Notes: generated by a model not told the origin, from the sequence alone. DNA of 64,000 nucleotides from Lindgomyces ingoldianus (GCF_010093535.1 NW_022985173.1:291919-355918); one strand, 5' to 3'. Positions 1 to 13,000 are shown, numbered from the stretch's first letter. Translations and numbers: made by a program.

Positions 1-1310
1 CACAGCAACGTCGTTCGATATCACAATGCCTGGCTAGAATTTATATCAGGGCAAATGGACGTGTCGGCGCCCCCTACAGCTTTCGTTCGGATCGATAGAC
101 TCCTGGAGAACGGTTTTACCAGACCCGACAGTGTCCGCGGTGTCGACAAACTACCGTCTAACTTCAACAACCTGTGCTTTGAAGACTCACTTAGTGACGA
201 AGGCCTTAAAGAGGGCCTGGACGTTGTTTTTGAAACTAGTGATAGAGGCGGTGGTCAAGACGATACAAGCTACGGGCCTCAGAGTGCATCTTCAAACGAC
301 GCGCGGATGACAGAACAACGCCGTTCACGCTGCATTAGTAACGCAACGATTGAAACGATGTCTTCCTCCCGTTCTCAGATGAGCACAATTCATGGTTTTG
401 GAGAGGAAATCGACGAAGACGTGGAAGTCATTCCAAGAAGTTACCAGCCAGTCCCACAGGACACTTCTTCCGACTTCTCGCCAAGTATGTTGTCGCACAG
501 CGACATTCCTGGCCATCTCATATCTACACGCGCGTCAGGACCGATCTTAACTCTCAACGTCCAAATGAGTCTCTACGATACAAACCTGGGCGAGTTTCTG
601 TCCGTCGAACAGAACTCTTTAGCTGCCCTAAGCAATCCCACATCCGTCCAAATACGCCATTGTTTCCACCCGCACGTTAGCCTCGACCTCCTCACCAAAG
701 TCCTCGCCGGTGTCGAATACCTCCACGCAGAAGGCGTCGTACACCGCGACCTTAAACCCGCTAACATATTCCTCTCCCTCAGCGCCTCTAACATCGCACC
801 GTCCGGCTCCGTGGACCTCGCTAGCTGCCACGACTGCCCCACACGCACCTCTCTTCACATAAATCCCCGCATCGGAGACTTTGGTCTCGTCGCCGCTCTA
901 GGAGACGGCTGTCTAACATCCGATACTGCCAAAAAGCCAGTTGGGACGGAGCTTTATCGGCCAGAGAGCGTCGTAAGGGTGAACGAGAAACTAGATGTTT
1001 TCGCGTTGGGAATCATTGGGTTTGAGATGCTGTGGAGATGTGGTACCAGTATGTTCCCTTTTTAGTGACACTTTCCATGATATTCTTGGCTGACCGGGTA
1101 AATGTAGGGATGGAAAGAATCGATGCTATCATGCGGCTTCGGCGAGGTGAGCTTCCCTCTGGCTTTGCTGACGTGGTGGGGGGTGGTGTACCGGAGATCA
1201 TTCAGGGGATGGTGTGCACGGACGATAACGGCAGGTGGAGTTGTGAAAAAGTGAAAACAGAGTTATGGAATGCAATGGAGGGGCTGAGGCAGCAGCAAGT
1301 TGGTTTCTGA
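1..1310 (+). CDS. eIF2-alpha kinase (PEK/HRI type), 3' part only
   Basis: The reading frame is open from base 1, so the gene begins before the window. Exons are <1-1048 and 1108-1310, with a 59-nt GTATGT...TAG intron that has a CTGAC branch site. The first residues read HSNVVRYHNAWLEF, the N-lobe motif of PEK/HRI/GCN2 kinases. The ATG at 55 is therefore internal. A Ser-rich insert of about 170 residues follows, as in PEK/HRI kinases. Next come the catalytic loop HRDLKPANIF, IGDFGLVA (DFG) and VGTELYRPE. The splice restores the family motif GTRMERIDAIMRLR. Family role: phosphorylation of eIF2alpha under stress to lower translation. The closest named fungal relatives are IfkB and S. pombe Hri1/Hri2. 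The family call is firm, but the stress input cannot be read because the N-terminus is missing. Confidence 0.88.
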
Positions 1311-1803
1311 CGTTATGATACCCCATTTAAGAATTGAAAGCTGAAGCTGCCAACTGCTTCAATATTTCGCAAAGGTGTCATCATGATATAGAATTGTGAT
1401 AATAGTGCACAGAGAATGCCCACACAACCCCCACACGCGGAAGAAAACATTGGAGTACGCAATCTTCCATTCTAGTCGTGCCACCAAACCTTTGCATATA
1501 CGTACAAAGGAGCCCCTAATCTGTATTGATCAATACCTTACCTCCATGTTCCAGAAGCTAAACTCCAACCTCGACTGCAAATGGTTACCAAAAACCTATC
1601 GCAATTTCGAATTGCTCCAAGGTCGAACAAAATTTGTCTTGCCAGAAAGACTCCAAAACACCGCGCTTCCATGTACGCAGAAAAAAAAACCTCCCATCGA
1701 AAACCTGATATTCTCATCAAACGCCTTTCCATTCATATGCACAACGCTGTGAACCCGGTCACTTTTAATTGAGTTGGGTGGCTTGAAGGGAGGCAGCACT
1801 TAT
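1311..1803. other. Convergent intergenic region
   Basis: These 493 bases lie between two stop codons, of the eIF2alpha kinase (+) and KCS1 (-), so they should hold both 3' UTRs. I see no RNA gene, repeat or credible small ORF. Confidence 0.6.
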
Positions 1804-4800
1804 TTAAATACTGACGTAACCCCCCTCGTCGCCTCCCGGTGCATCTTCCCATCCTTTCCCGACCTCACCGAGCCCGGGCCCACGTGTATCCATGGCCATT
1901 CCCTCACCCTCTCCACGCTCAACCCACTCTTTCTCGTTAATATCTTTCCAGATGCGCTGGAAATAGAGCCTCAGTGACCTCAAGCCACGGAGGTAACCCC
2001 GGTCAACGCCATCTGGGTCTCTTGGTGGGCAAGGCACGACTTCGGGAAGAGGATCTTCAGCTGTAACGCAATTTGCAAAGTCTACAATTTTGAGCTTGAT
2101 CTCGGAAGGTCTATTAGGGTTGGATGTAGCGTTCGATGGAGGACCAGAAGATGGGACACCTAATATGTCTTCTCGATTCGAGTTTGAAATGCCATTTAGT
2201 AGTGTCGGAGTCTCTTTGTCCTTCTCAAACCCATCGCCGCGATCATACAGCATGAGGAGGCTGCTAGCGTAGAAGCGGTATCCAGGCAGCCTTCTAATCA
2301 TACCTTCCAGTATACTGATCTTCTCGAGAATGATAGGAATATGTCGAACGGCGGCCTTGTATCCATTTCCATCAAAGAAGAATCGTTTCAATGCATCCTG
2401 AAACTCCTTTCCAGCTTTCAGATCGCGACCGAAGTACTTGTCTTCAAACACGTAGCTCTGCGTCTTAACATTCCAGATCTGCATTCCACAGACCCTGACA
2501 CCAAGTTCGCGGCTCGTTGTCATCTGGCACTTGCGGCGTTGTGAACGTTGCTTCTTCTCGTCCGCTTCAACACCGTACTGCCGCGTTCCCATTTTGAGGT
2601 CGAGAACGCATGGTTTGGACATACCTGCCGTAAGATCCTCAAGAAGAAGGAAGTGTTGGACACGTTCGTCAGGTTGCTGCTGGGCTTGTTCGGGATTGAC
2701 TGGCTCTTGAGAGGCGAGGGGGACCGACTTCGGCTTCGGAACCACGGGCGCTGGTAGCATGCTATCAACAGAACCAGCTCCTGAGGGACGTTGCCCAACA
2801 CTTCTGTCACCTCTCGAAGATTGGCCGTTGATAGAGCCATTCGCCTGAGATGGGGTCTTAGTCTCTTCATCCATTGCAAACACCTCCTCCTCGCCGTCTC
2901 CCCCATATGCCTCTTCGTAAAACTCTAGATTGCTTCTTCGACTAGATTCTACACTACAAGGTCTACGTGTGAGTCCACCACCCGAATGACGGCGCCGTGG
3001 AAGTGTAGAAGGGGAAGATGACGGCCGATATTCGTCGTTGCTTACGTAACTGGACGAGTCGGATATTGCCCGGCCACCAGCGTGCCGAGCACTACCCACA
3101 GATAGCTGGCGCTGAGCTTCGGCCTTGAGCACTTGCTTTCGAGTGGATTCCTCCGTGAACGGCACATGCAGCTCAGAGACATCCGTGCTATTTCTCCTTA
3201 TTGACGGTGCCGATCCCACAATGCCTTGTGAGTCTGTTCTCATCTTCGAGGAAATACTATGATGATGGTGTCCATGACGATGACGATGATGAATAGGAGG
3301 GGGAGCAAAGACCATGCGCAGCACCTCTTCTTGCAACTTAGTGTTGATCGTCGTTACACCCCAACTGGTATGCTGATGCATTGGTGGTCGCGTCGGGCTT
3401 TTCTCCGAGGTGAAGCCAATGTCACTTTGATTTCTTCGATGGTATTGTGATGGTAATGACGAATTTGTCATCCACGGGTCGGGAGTAGCAGAGCGAGGCG
3501 GCACCCGGAAGAGATTATCGGGTATAATGTGCCGGTTGTTCTCAAAGATGACCTGGGGCACAGGCATGTTGTGTTGAGAGTGACTAACCATCCTGGGGAG
3601 TTCTTCGGGCATACTGGATTGGTTTGGCGGCCCTGAGACCTGCCTTGAAGACATGGGATCAGCGTTGGACGCTGATTCAGAATTGCCAACATCCGTCTTT
3701 GGCTTGTCTTTGTTGGTCTTCTTTCGTTTTGGCGCTTTGCGATACGTGACATTGAGAACACCGATATACCTACGAAAATCGACAGCGTAACGTTAGCAAA
3801 CACATATACTCACATGGGATGGGACTCGGGGCGGGCGATGGCATCTTTGCTGAGATTTCAGCTTCAAAGCTACCGAACAGTTGCAGAAATTGCGGCGTAC
3901 CTTGGCAAGAATTCTAGCAACTCTGGATGGTGCCGCTCCACTGTCTCGTAAAACTCATTCTCTCGGTTGTTGAGCTGCTTGCAGACGGCCCTCCTAGAAA
4001 AGCGGTAAACAGTTGTGTGGCCGCCAACCTGGTGATCGTAGGGTTTGAGTTCGACTGCACCGAGAGGGGCAGGGGGTTGAGGGACGGGCGGTGGCTTGGT
4101 TTCCTTTCTATGCGACGTCGCTGTCGGCGTTGTACCTAGATCATCAGTTGCACTGGACTCATATCCACGAAGAGAGTGCGATGATTCTGCCAAAGACTCA
4201 TAGCCAGATTCGGCCGAAGTGACTGTCTCGGATGGTGAAGTAAACGTCTGCTTGTCTTCTTCGGGCACAGTGGCTGAAGCCGGAATATCACCATGGAGAC
4301 ATTGGTTCGTATCTTGAGACTGTAGAGAAATTTCTACCTCGTGAGGAGTCTTCACTACCTTTTCCTCGGCCCAGCCTTTAGGTAGCTTGCCTACATGGAT
4401 TGACTTCCGTTTCCGAACACTCTCAACCTCTGTTTTTCGTATCTCTTCTTCTGGGGGAATCTGCTCTGGGGACGCAAATTGGCGATGAGGAAAATATAGG
4501 GCAGACGAGATTTGCTCCTTTTCAGACTCGTCTTCTTCAGAAACCGGTGAACGCTCTGCTGTTTCGTCTCCTCGGGCATCGAAGTAATCAGCAGGCTCGC
4601 GAACTTGCGAGGCTGGCCGTGATTTACAAGTCTGTCCACGGAGTCGTTCGAAAGCTGCGGTAGGTAGACTCTTAGAAAATGAGGATCCTCGGTCAGCACC
4701 AGGGGTGAGGTTGTGGTAGCTTTTGATCTCGTCTAGTAGCCGCAACGGAAATTCATGCTTGTTGCCCCTCTCCATAATCGCCCGCATAGTCTCCTCGACG

Positions 4801-5900
4801 TTTGGTTCAGTAACTTTCTGGGCATCGCTACCGCGATTCGGCGCGGGCTCAAAGTAAGACTCAATGGGGCCTTTGTGGGGGGAGATGGCTGCGGAGGAGG
4901 AGCGCGAGAATGCGTACTTATTGGATTCTGGTGTTTGCAGATAGCCATAATTAGGGCCGGCCTCACTGGGCCCAGGGGAGATTGCACCCAGCTTCAAGAG
5001 ACCCTCCTCTTTAGACGGCTGCGTGCCCTTCTCAGTCCCGCGTCGTTCTTTGGTGCGGCCATCTCTTCGCTTCTGTTCTTCTGCCACGTCGTTCTCCTTG
5101 AACACCCGAAGATAGTGACTTGCCTTCCGACTTCTGGCGGCCACTAGCTGCTCGGCCTTGGGGAGGGTTGCCTCGATCTTCTTGTCAACGTGTGAACGAT
5201 CACGGCCGAGATTTTGGAGGACGCCACTGCCGTCGTTAAGTGTAGCCTTTCCTTCCCTCCACGACCTGTAGCGCAATCGCTCCTCGCTTTCCACCAACGT
5301 GCCATGTAACGATCTGCTGCTGGAGTGCGAGTCGGGCCGTTGAGGTGTAGAAGGACGATGGAGAGGCGAGTCAACCGGACTCATGAAAGGGGGTGGACCG
5401 TGGTGGACACTGGCGGAGTCCATGTCGGCACCGCCGTGCCTGCTTGGATTGAATTGGGTTGCGAGGAGGCTCTGGTGGTCTTGGAGGGATGTATGGCACG
5501 GAGGGTTGCGCTGGCGAAGGAGAGGGGCCTCCGTCAGTGTCCTACAGGGAACCGCTGACACTGCCATGTCTGATAGGCCATGGTCGGGGGCATTGTAGAT
5601 GGTGCCTTCCAAGCGGGACGTGAAGCGTGGAGAGGACGAGGGACTGTCAGAGCCTAGGTACGTCGTCGCGAAGATGCTGTCGCGTTCCGAGAGTTGAGGC
5701 TGATCAACCGACGGCGTCCACAGGCGGTCGAGCGCAATCGGGGCGGTCTTAGAGCGGCCCGTCGCAGCGAGGCTCTTTGGTGTCACCTCTGTAGAGTCTT
5801 GAAGACGGTGGGAGGGTGCATGGTCCGGGTTGTGCAACGCATTATTTGACCTCACCGCAGGGTGTGAGGTATTTTCCGGGGCGTTCGAGGCGGGTGACAT
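1804..5900 (-). CDS. kcs1: Inositol hexakisphosphate kinase (Kcs1 type)
   Basis: Two exons, 5900-3901 and 3769-1804, join across a 131-nt intron to give 1,321 aa. The splice yields [15 protein letters not shown], a conserved IPK N-lobe segment. The C-terminal half holds the inositol-phosphate-binding motif PCVLDLKMG (about residues 1053-1061), RFYASSLL and the DFG-like DFANC. Family reaction: ATP-dependent conversion of InsP6 to the pyrophosphate 5-InsP7, which acts in phosphate sensing and vacuole control. The first 600 residues are low-complexity and Ser/Pro-rich. A His-rich tract ([10 protein letters not shown]) lies in the long insert that splits the kinase fold, as in yeast Kcs1. The frame stays open upstream to a TTG at 6044, but the first ATG is at 5900, which I chose. 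A further 5' exon is possible. Confidence 0.9.
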
Positions 5901-7050
5901 GGAATCGACATTGGTTAGGCCGTCGCGGAGGGGTGGATGGAGGTGCGTGGCGGTCTGTTTGGCAGATACTTCCCGGATGAGGGACTGAGAACTGGGGCGG
6001 GAGGACCAGGAAAAGGAGCGGCAGGGCACAACGGGCGCCGACAAAGCTTAACGGCTCTGGCACGGCAGCGCGATAGCTCCAGGGGCAGGGCAGCGGCGGT
6101 TTGGGGCCTATGGGCAGTCCACGTTGCGAGGATAGGGCGATGTGTTGGGTAGACAGGGCGACGGGTGTGAGATGTGGCGTAATGACGACAAGCCGGGTGT
6201 TCGCTTGGGCGCACCGACGTCGTGAAGGGTAAATAAAGGCGCGGTAGCAGGTGCCTTCGCGCTTGGGAGCTCGCGGCCGTCGACAAGGACGCGCCGCACT
6301 TGGTTTTGCTTTTGCGTGCGGAGCAGGAGGGCCTTCCAAGAATTGCTATCACGCTGGACGGAGAGGGAGACAAACTCGGTCGCGATGCACTACGGGCAGC
6401 CAGCGAAGAAAAGACCCGACGACTTTGGGCAAGTGCGGCCGTGCACACCTGCCATGGCGGTGCTGCCGTGCCGATTCCGGCCAGAGGTGAATGTTACGTA
6501 CAACTACATGGCCATTTGTCCACCTCCATCCCCAGTGTCCATCTCCATCCCCAGCAGGCCCTGGAGAGACTGAAACGTGTTGCAGCTGGAGCCGCCATTG
6601 GAAGTCTCCATGGGCACTGAGCGTGCCTTGACATGATTCAATCTTAGCTTTGCTCTCCTGTGCGACTCATGTCGTGAAACAGAGACCCTTCCCGTCCTTC
6701 CTCGACTCAATTCTCCCGTAACCCTCCGCTTCTTTCACCTCCCTCCATTCCTGCTCCGTCACCCTCTCCCATAGGCATAATTTGGATACATCCGCATCTA
6801 GCCTATGCAGCAATATGCAGCGGGCTCCGGCCTCCAAATTTGCTAACGTCCAATCACTCAAGAACGTGCTCCCTCGCAGCAACCAAACGACTAGGGCCTC
6901 TGCTGCCAGAGCACAAGGAAGCCCCGTATTTTGGGAGGACCTCAACCATGCTGATATTCATACCCATCCATCAACAACATGATCTTCATATCCAGAAAGT
7001 CCGATCGCTCCACCACTCCACCACTGCAGAATGCCCAGAACAGCGCGCCA
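5901..7050. other. Upstream region of KCS1 and 3' side of the next gene
   Basis: About 1.15 kb lies between the KCS1 start (-) and the stop of the next minus-strand gene. It is GC-rich near KCS1 and CT-rich around 6660-6780. Several overlapping open frames on both strands (for example 5915-6448, minus) are Ser/Pro/Arg-rich by composition and carry no recognisable motif. I read the region as promoter and 5' UTR. Confidence 0.5.
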
Positions 7051-9501
7051 TCAAGTCATACCATCTAGATTCCGAAGAAATCCATTCGTGAACGAGAAAT
7101 CCATCTCCTCGTCGAGGGCGTCATCCAACGATGTATGCAAGTCGAGGTTAGGGAGCTCAAGGGCACCTATTGAGGGCAGCCGTTGGCCCTTCAAGCACGA
7201 CTCCTGCGGTCCTGTGCTTCCGAACCTCAGTGCAGACCCACAGGAGTTTCGCTCCTTGAGCGGAATCCGCTCGGCCGATGGCGTTGGACTTTTAGGGTCA
7301 TTCGTTTGAGCAGCATCTTTATTGATTCTTTCTTCGGTGGGAAGCACTGCAAACCTCAGAGTGCTCTGTGGTTGTCTCTTAGTCTTCTTTACTGTGCTGA
7401 ATGCGAATGGAGATGCTGCGCAGAATAGGTCTTGGGTGCTTATAGGCGGCCCATGTAGAACACTATCTGGGGGGTGTCGTTCATTCAACCCTGCGTTGAA
7501 GGTATGAAATGGGGTAATAGCAGGGCTGGGCTCTCGTGCCGGGGGTTGTGGTGCGTTATCAGACTGCAGCACGGCGCCCGGGGTTTCACAGGAGATGGGA
7601 GGAAACACGTCTTGTTGGAATTCGAGCTGGGCTAGCATCATGGCAGTTTGAGTCGAGTAGGTCGACTGGCGGCTGGAGTTAAGATCATCTTGTTGCTGCC
7701 GCTCATCTTCAAGATGGTCTACTACTCCTGTGTCCGACACAATTACCTCATAAACGTCTGGACGAGGGCCCTCACGGCTGTGAGAATGGCGGATGCTGAA
7801 GCTCCTATCGGCTTTGTCGTTAGCGGACATATTTCCTTGAACATCTTCCGAAATTACTCCAGGGCCATCCTTCGGAATGGCTGGAGAGGATTCGAACATC
7901 ATCAGGCGCGGTTTAGTTTTGCGTGATAGGTTCTCTTTGCCTCTTGCCTCTGCCGTCTTTCGATATGTAAAGCCAATTGACGATGCAGGGGCGGGAGAAG
8001 CTACGAAATCATGGGGTTGAGACAGTAGTGACAACACGTCTTTCAAAGTTCTCCGGCTCGACGTTCTCCGGTTTGACTTAGCAGCTGAGAGACCTACGCA
8101 TTGCTCCGCGGAGCGCTGCACTTCCTCCCTGTTAAGTGGTCCTCGAGAGTCTTTAGTCGTAACGTGCGCCTGTTCGATGGCGAGGCGAGATAGCTTCCTC
8201 GCTGAGAGATAGCCTTCTAGAACCGTTTGGTTGACTTCTTTGACATCCAGCACTCCTGGGCTGCAAGCGGAATCTGATGGATGTTGCATGTGAAGGTGAG
8301 ATGATGTCTCGGGTAGTCGAAGGTCATCTGCCTGAGGCTGTACTATATCTCCAATGGTTGAAATAAAGTCTACCCTTTCCTCTTCTCTTGCATTCACCTG
8401 TTTGTCCTTGTATTCGTTCATAGTAACTTGAGGAATACTCTTTTTACGTTGCGCATGCCGAGATATTTCGCTAGTAAGGTTGCCGATCTGATCAGAGATG
8501 CAAGCTGTTGATCTTTCTATAGTAATTCGACTATCTAGCGTCGACACTTCAATATGTGGACCGAATGATGTCGAATTTGTAGGACTGTCATCTTGCGCTG
8601 TTGAGTGAACAGCTGCTCCTTTCAGTGATCTTACGTAATCTTTGCCATTTATTTGGATAGGATTGAGTGGCCCCACAGGTGAGGATACAGACATCGTGGC
8701 TGACGCATTTGACAGCCATTGGGCATCCGTAGCACGAGCTCCCATCCGAAAAGGGGATGACCGGGAGGCTCTAATCGCGAGTCCGTTGGATGGCCTAACT
8801 TGCAACTCAGCTGTGGCGCCCAGGAATCCGTGGCTGTGACGTGAAGGTGTTGGTGAAATGTTCGTGTGTCCCTCCCAATGTCCATTTTCTGATCCATGTA
8901 CTTCAGATGCGACCACGAGCCCGTGCAAGTCGCTCCTGTGCCTTTCTTGTAGAGTGGCTTGATCAAGACTTGCACTAAAGTACTCAGTCGCGGCAGATTC
9001 CCCATTCCTATCTGTTGGAGACCTTGTCGCTGAAACCACGGCCCTTCCTTCATGGGTTTTCTGGTGGTGGTTGCTCGGCCCCTCGATTTCAAGGGCTTTT
9101 GGGGGATCTGGCATGGGTGGCCAGGGTGCTGCCCGAACAACGTTCCTGCCTCGATTAGGTAGATCCTCCCTATATGTGATGATATTCCTTGCGCTCTTGC
9201 GAATTTTGCTAGCTCTTGGCTTCATTGCCTTCTTCCGTTCCCATTGCTTGTCGTTTGTGCCTCGGCCCGCCCATGGATTGTCCCAGCCCTTGAAAGGCCC
9301 GCGCAGTCTGGTGGACAATAGCACTGGTGGCTTCCCACGCAGGTATTGCGTGGCGATTTTTTCGATTCTTCGTCGTTTGGCTGCTCGTTGAGGGCCGTCA
9401 TAAACCTCGTCGGGAATTGCCTCAAGAACATATTGACGGTCTGGCTCAAGCGCTTCGAATGCTAGGCCATTTCTCAGATGGCAATGTAGTGACAGTGGCA
9501 T
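7051..9501 (-). CDS. Uncharacterised basic, probably nuclear protein
   Basis: This is an uninterrupted 816-codon frame starting at a real ATG. I do not recognise a named domain. The N-terminal 100 residues look most constrained: an aromatic/acidic start, a bipartite-like basic stretch (AAKRRRIEKIA), then RGPFKGWDNPWAGRG. A second basic patch (SNRRTSSRRTLKDVLSLL) lies mid-protein. The C-terminus has short hydrophobic/aromatic islands (PFAFSTVKKTKRQPQS) in a disordered Ser/Thr background and ends in acidic and hydrophobic residues. The basic patches suggest nuclear localisation, which is inference only. The gene is divergent from the Cdc11-type gene, with 533 bp between the start codons. Codon use and openness support a real gene; the function is unknown. 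Confidence 0.75.
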   Translation of the reverse strand: MPLSLHCHLRNGLAFEALEPDRQYVLEAIPDEVYDGPQRAAKRRRIEKIATQYLRGKPPVLLSTRLRGPFKGWDNPWAGRGTNDKQWERKKAMKPRASKIRKSARNIITYREDLPNRGRNVVRAAPWPPMPDPPKALEIEGPSNHHQKTHEGRAVVSATRSPTDRNGESAATEYFSASLDQATLQERHRSDLHGLVVASEVHGSENGHWEGHTNISPTPSRHSHGFLGATAELQVRPSNGLAIRASRSSPFRMGARATDAQWLSNASATMSVSSPVGPLNPIQINGKDYVRSLKGAAVHSTAQDDSPTNSTSFGPHIEVSTLDSRITIERSTACISDQIGNLTSEISRHAQRKKSIPQVTMNEYKDKQVNAREEERVDFISTIGDIVQPQADDLRLPETSSHLHMQHPSDSACSPGVLDVKEVNQTVLEGYLSARKLSRLAIEQAHVTTKDSRGPLNREEVQRSAEQCVGLSAAKSNRRTSSRRTLKDVLSLLSQPHDFVASPAPASSIGFTYRKTAEARGKENLSRKTKPRLMMFESSPAIPKDGPGVISEDVQGNMSANDKADRSFSIRHSHSREGPRPDVYEVIVSDTGVVDHLEDERQQQDDLNSSRQSTYSTQTAMMLAQLEFQQDVFPPISCETPGAVLQSDNAPQPPAREPSPAITPFHTFNAGLNERHPPDSVLHGPPISTQDLFCAASPFAFSTVKKTKRQPQSTLRFAVLPTEERINKDAAQTNDPKSPTPSAERIPLKERNSCGSALRFGSTGPQESCLKGQRLPSIGALELPNLDLHTSLDDALDEEMDFSFTNGFLRNLDGMT

Positions 9502-10034
9502 GTCGTTCTACTTCTAGGTTTCGTTGGTTGTCGTGGGGGGTTGGGTTGGGGGTCGTGGGGTGGGAGCATCAGTGGTCCGTCAGTGGTGCCTTTGGGCCCA
9601 GAGTCAGTTGCATTTATTGGAGACAATAGGATTCGAGAACAATACGCAGACAAGCGGCGGGGGTAGTGAGAGCATCATTCACTATCGTCTGCACTTCAAA
9701 GTGAAGCTGCACCGTGCCTAGCATCCTTGTCACACTCTCCCCGTTTGGTTGTCGCGGAAACGGGAGGCTATCGATAAGGTCACGTGTAGGCATAACACGA
9801 CGTCCATGGGTGGCTCCGACACAACCCCGGACCTCGTTGACTTGGCGGTATTTGTATATTGCGACACCAAGCACTCGACGCGTTCATTGATACACCTGCT
9901 GCCATTGAGGCTTTAAACAATCCCGCTATGCCATATATACTAGCATAATCTCCTGCTAGGACGCGTATGACGAAAGTCCCCTCCCAAAACAACAGTCGCG
10001 AACCACAAACCGCCCCACAGAAACGACAACAATC
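9502..10034. promoter_or_regulatory. Divergent promoter, unknown gene / cdc11
   Basis: These 533 bp separate the start codons of two divergent genes and so must contain both promoters. The part before the cdc11 ATG is A/C-rich (CAAAACAACA-like), typical of fungal 5' leaders. No operator can be named. Confidence 0.6.
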
Positions 10035-13000
10035 ATGAAGCCTTGGCTCGAGGACCTCTCTGAGGAGTGGATACCCCAACCCGCTCCTCCACCGCTCACA
10101 CAGAACCCAGATAATGCTGCCACAATGCAGACTTGTCAAAGTGTCCCGTCTAAACCCCGAAGCCGCCTACCGCGCCTACGGAATTCGTCGGGATCCTTCT
10201 CCGAGATACAAATACGACAACTCGCGAAGGAAAGTCGACCTACTCCTCCTCCGAAGAGTGCTCTAGCCGAACGCACCCTGAGCGATATCAATATCCCCTC
10301 AACCACAACTCAAGAAGCACCGAGGGCCACAGATTCTCGTTGTGTATCGCTCTCCTCGCCGACTTCGGCCACTGGGTCGGTGATATGTAATGGCACGGTG
10401 GAACAGAAGCCAGCTATGCTCGCTCCAGGAAAGCCTCAGCAAATCCATGATACACCAGAATGGAGGCGGAGGTTGCTTAAAGGCGAAGTGGGCTATGGTG
10501 AACAACGGGACCTCTTCAGCCCAATGGGGCTTGAGAACATCTTTCAGAAGCCTACGGCGAAGGCTCCCGAAGAAGCCAAACAGCCTAAAAGCAAACTTGC
10601 TCTTTCTAGAGGTCTGAACAACATGCCTTCAAGTCCACCGCCATGGCCGTCACGAGACCAAGAGCAGAGCGCTACACGAGACAAAGACGGTGTAGACTAT
10701 TCCGGCTTGTCATCAAAAATGGTCCAGGATTTGCAGCGTATAGCGGCTGAGGATTCTGCCTTCGAAGGTACATTCGAACAAGCACGAGCTGGTGGATCAT
10801 TCTCAACCCATGTTCCCGGGAGCAACAACTATCAGATTCCCCGGACTGTCAGCGGACAAATCGAATTCGAGAATGAAAGCTTCAGCCCTGTGTATCTCTC
10901 CACCAACCTCAAGATCGGGGCTACGGTCAACCCTTCTGATCCAAATCTCAGAGGCTCCGACCTTGCTAATAGATTACGACATTTGGGGTCCCCACCACCC
11001 ACTTCCAATTCGAACCCTGCTTCAGAGGGCAATACTGTCAGTGTGAGCCAAGAGGACTCATCGATGGCGAAACTGCGAGATGATACCCTCCCGGAGGACC
11101 TGCCAGCTGGGACACCAGAGTACGCAGACGTGGGCCGTTTTGTAGAACTCCGACGGGGTGGATATTCAAGAGACGGGTCTTTTCGGAGGCGACCACTCAG
11201 TCCGTCTCCTCGCTCAAAAGCTCCCACACTTAGTATGCCTGGGAATCCCACACTCTCTAGGAAGAACGCATATCCCAATACCCCGTCAATTGTTGAGCCT
11301 GAAGCTGCAGGTCAGAGCTTTGAATCAGACAGCCCACCATCTCCGGATCCTGTAACCCCACGTCGACATGACAATGCAAGACATCTGAGCCCAGCACGAA
11401 CAAAGTCCCGTAGCCCGTTAAAATTATTCGATGCTCACGATACCTTCACGAGCAACCGACTGCAAAGGCGACTAAGCCAGCTTGAGTACAAATCTGAGCA
11501 GACTACCTTGACCAACGTACAGTCCAATCAAGCACATTCGGCAAGAGAAGTAAAAAAAGACTATCGCTTGACTTTGGTCGAGGAAGTAAGCATCCAAAAA
11601 CCTGCTATAGAAGCCAAGGGTGCCTTTTCTCCTATTGGTCAACATTCTGAGGCTTTCCAAGTGGAAACATTCGGTGAAGGTCAACTCGATGCGTATCAAT
11701 TTCCTGAAGAGCTGTCCTCTACTTCTTCTCAAGCCTTGGACGATAGATATAGTGCTCCCGACAGTTCACCTACCTCAGATATTGCGCCACCTGGTAGTCG
11801 ACAGCCGCCTCGGTTCCACTTCGATGAATCACTTCAATTACAAGGCCGACCCAAAGCTAAGAGGCAAGGCCTGACACGTGTGTCCAATCAATTCCGGGCC
11901 AGGAACCCGTCAAATTCTCAGTCTGGATGGACTGCGTCTGGTCCTGCGTCATCGCCACCACTGGTAGCTCATCCCATTCAAGAGTATACTGAAGGTAAAA
12001 GAGGTCCAACATCACCATTCAAAAACCCTACGCCGAAACGCCGAAGAACTCTGTATTCAATAGACGGTGATGACGATGATGTCTTCAGCGAGTCCGGACC
12101 GAGATCTGTCAAGGAAACACACGCCGTGATGCAGTCAATCATCGGGCGTAAACGAAAGGACGCCCGCCACGAACAAACCAACAATGTGGCGGATCCAGAC
12201 GTCCTGGCCCGACGGCATATTTTGCGTCCCCGGAATCCAACACCTAGTCAGCGGCGGAAGGATGAGATTGAAGCAGAAATACTTGAGGCAACCGAAGCCT
12301 TTATATTGTCCTCGCCAAAGCTAAACACTATTCGGGAGCACCTTAATTCACCTGTTGGCCCTAAAGGACCCTCGGAACGGAACAGAGCCGCCGCAGTTGC
12401 AAGCGAAGTTGCTGCCTTTAGCATGAAGAGGACACAAGCCATGAAGGATGAGAGTCGCAAGCGCTCCGTCACAACCCAGGACTTCCTTGATGAAGCAGTG
12501 AAGATTATGGAGTTCATTCGGACAAAAGGACGGCCCACTAGTGGGTTGGGTAGTGTGGAAGAAACGGAATCGGAGTCACCAATAAAGGAGGACTGCAACC
12601 CTCTTCCATCAACTCCACTCACATTCTCTCGGCCGCCTAGCCGCGAGGGCCACATGTCGCAATGGAGGGAACCTAATAAGCGTGAGCTAGATCCGCAGGT
12701 CATGAGCCATTTACGAAAGTTTCAAGAAAAAGAGTCAGATGATTTCATGGGTTCCTCCATACGGTCTCTACGATTCTCGCGAATGAAAGGTCCCGTCTCC
12801 CCTGAGGGCAACAGCATTGTTATCGAGCAGGACAATATTCGTATTACTGACAACCAAGACCGGCATGTAATGAGGGACATTGATGACGGAGGGGTCGGGT
12901 CACAACCGAGAACAAACGGCACTCACCCGTCAACAGGCTCTTCCATGGGCCAGACAATAGCAACGAATACATCCCGGAGATCGGAGCATGTCGCAACCCT

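Noticed and set aside
5842..6448. Overlapping minus-strand frames upstream of KCS1
   Set aside because: Low-complexity Ser/Pro/Arg text in GC-rich leader DNA. They overlap each other and match no family.
7861..7880. GGATTCGAA-like minus-strand tRNA B box
   Set aside because: Inside the open 816-codon frame; no acceptor stem pairing was found.
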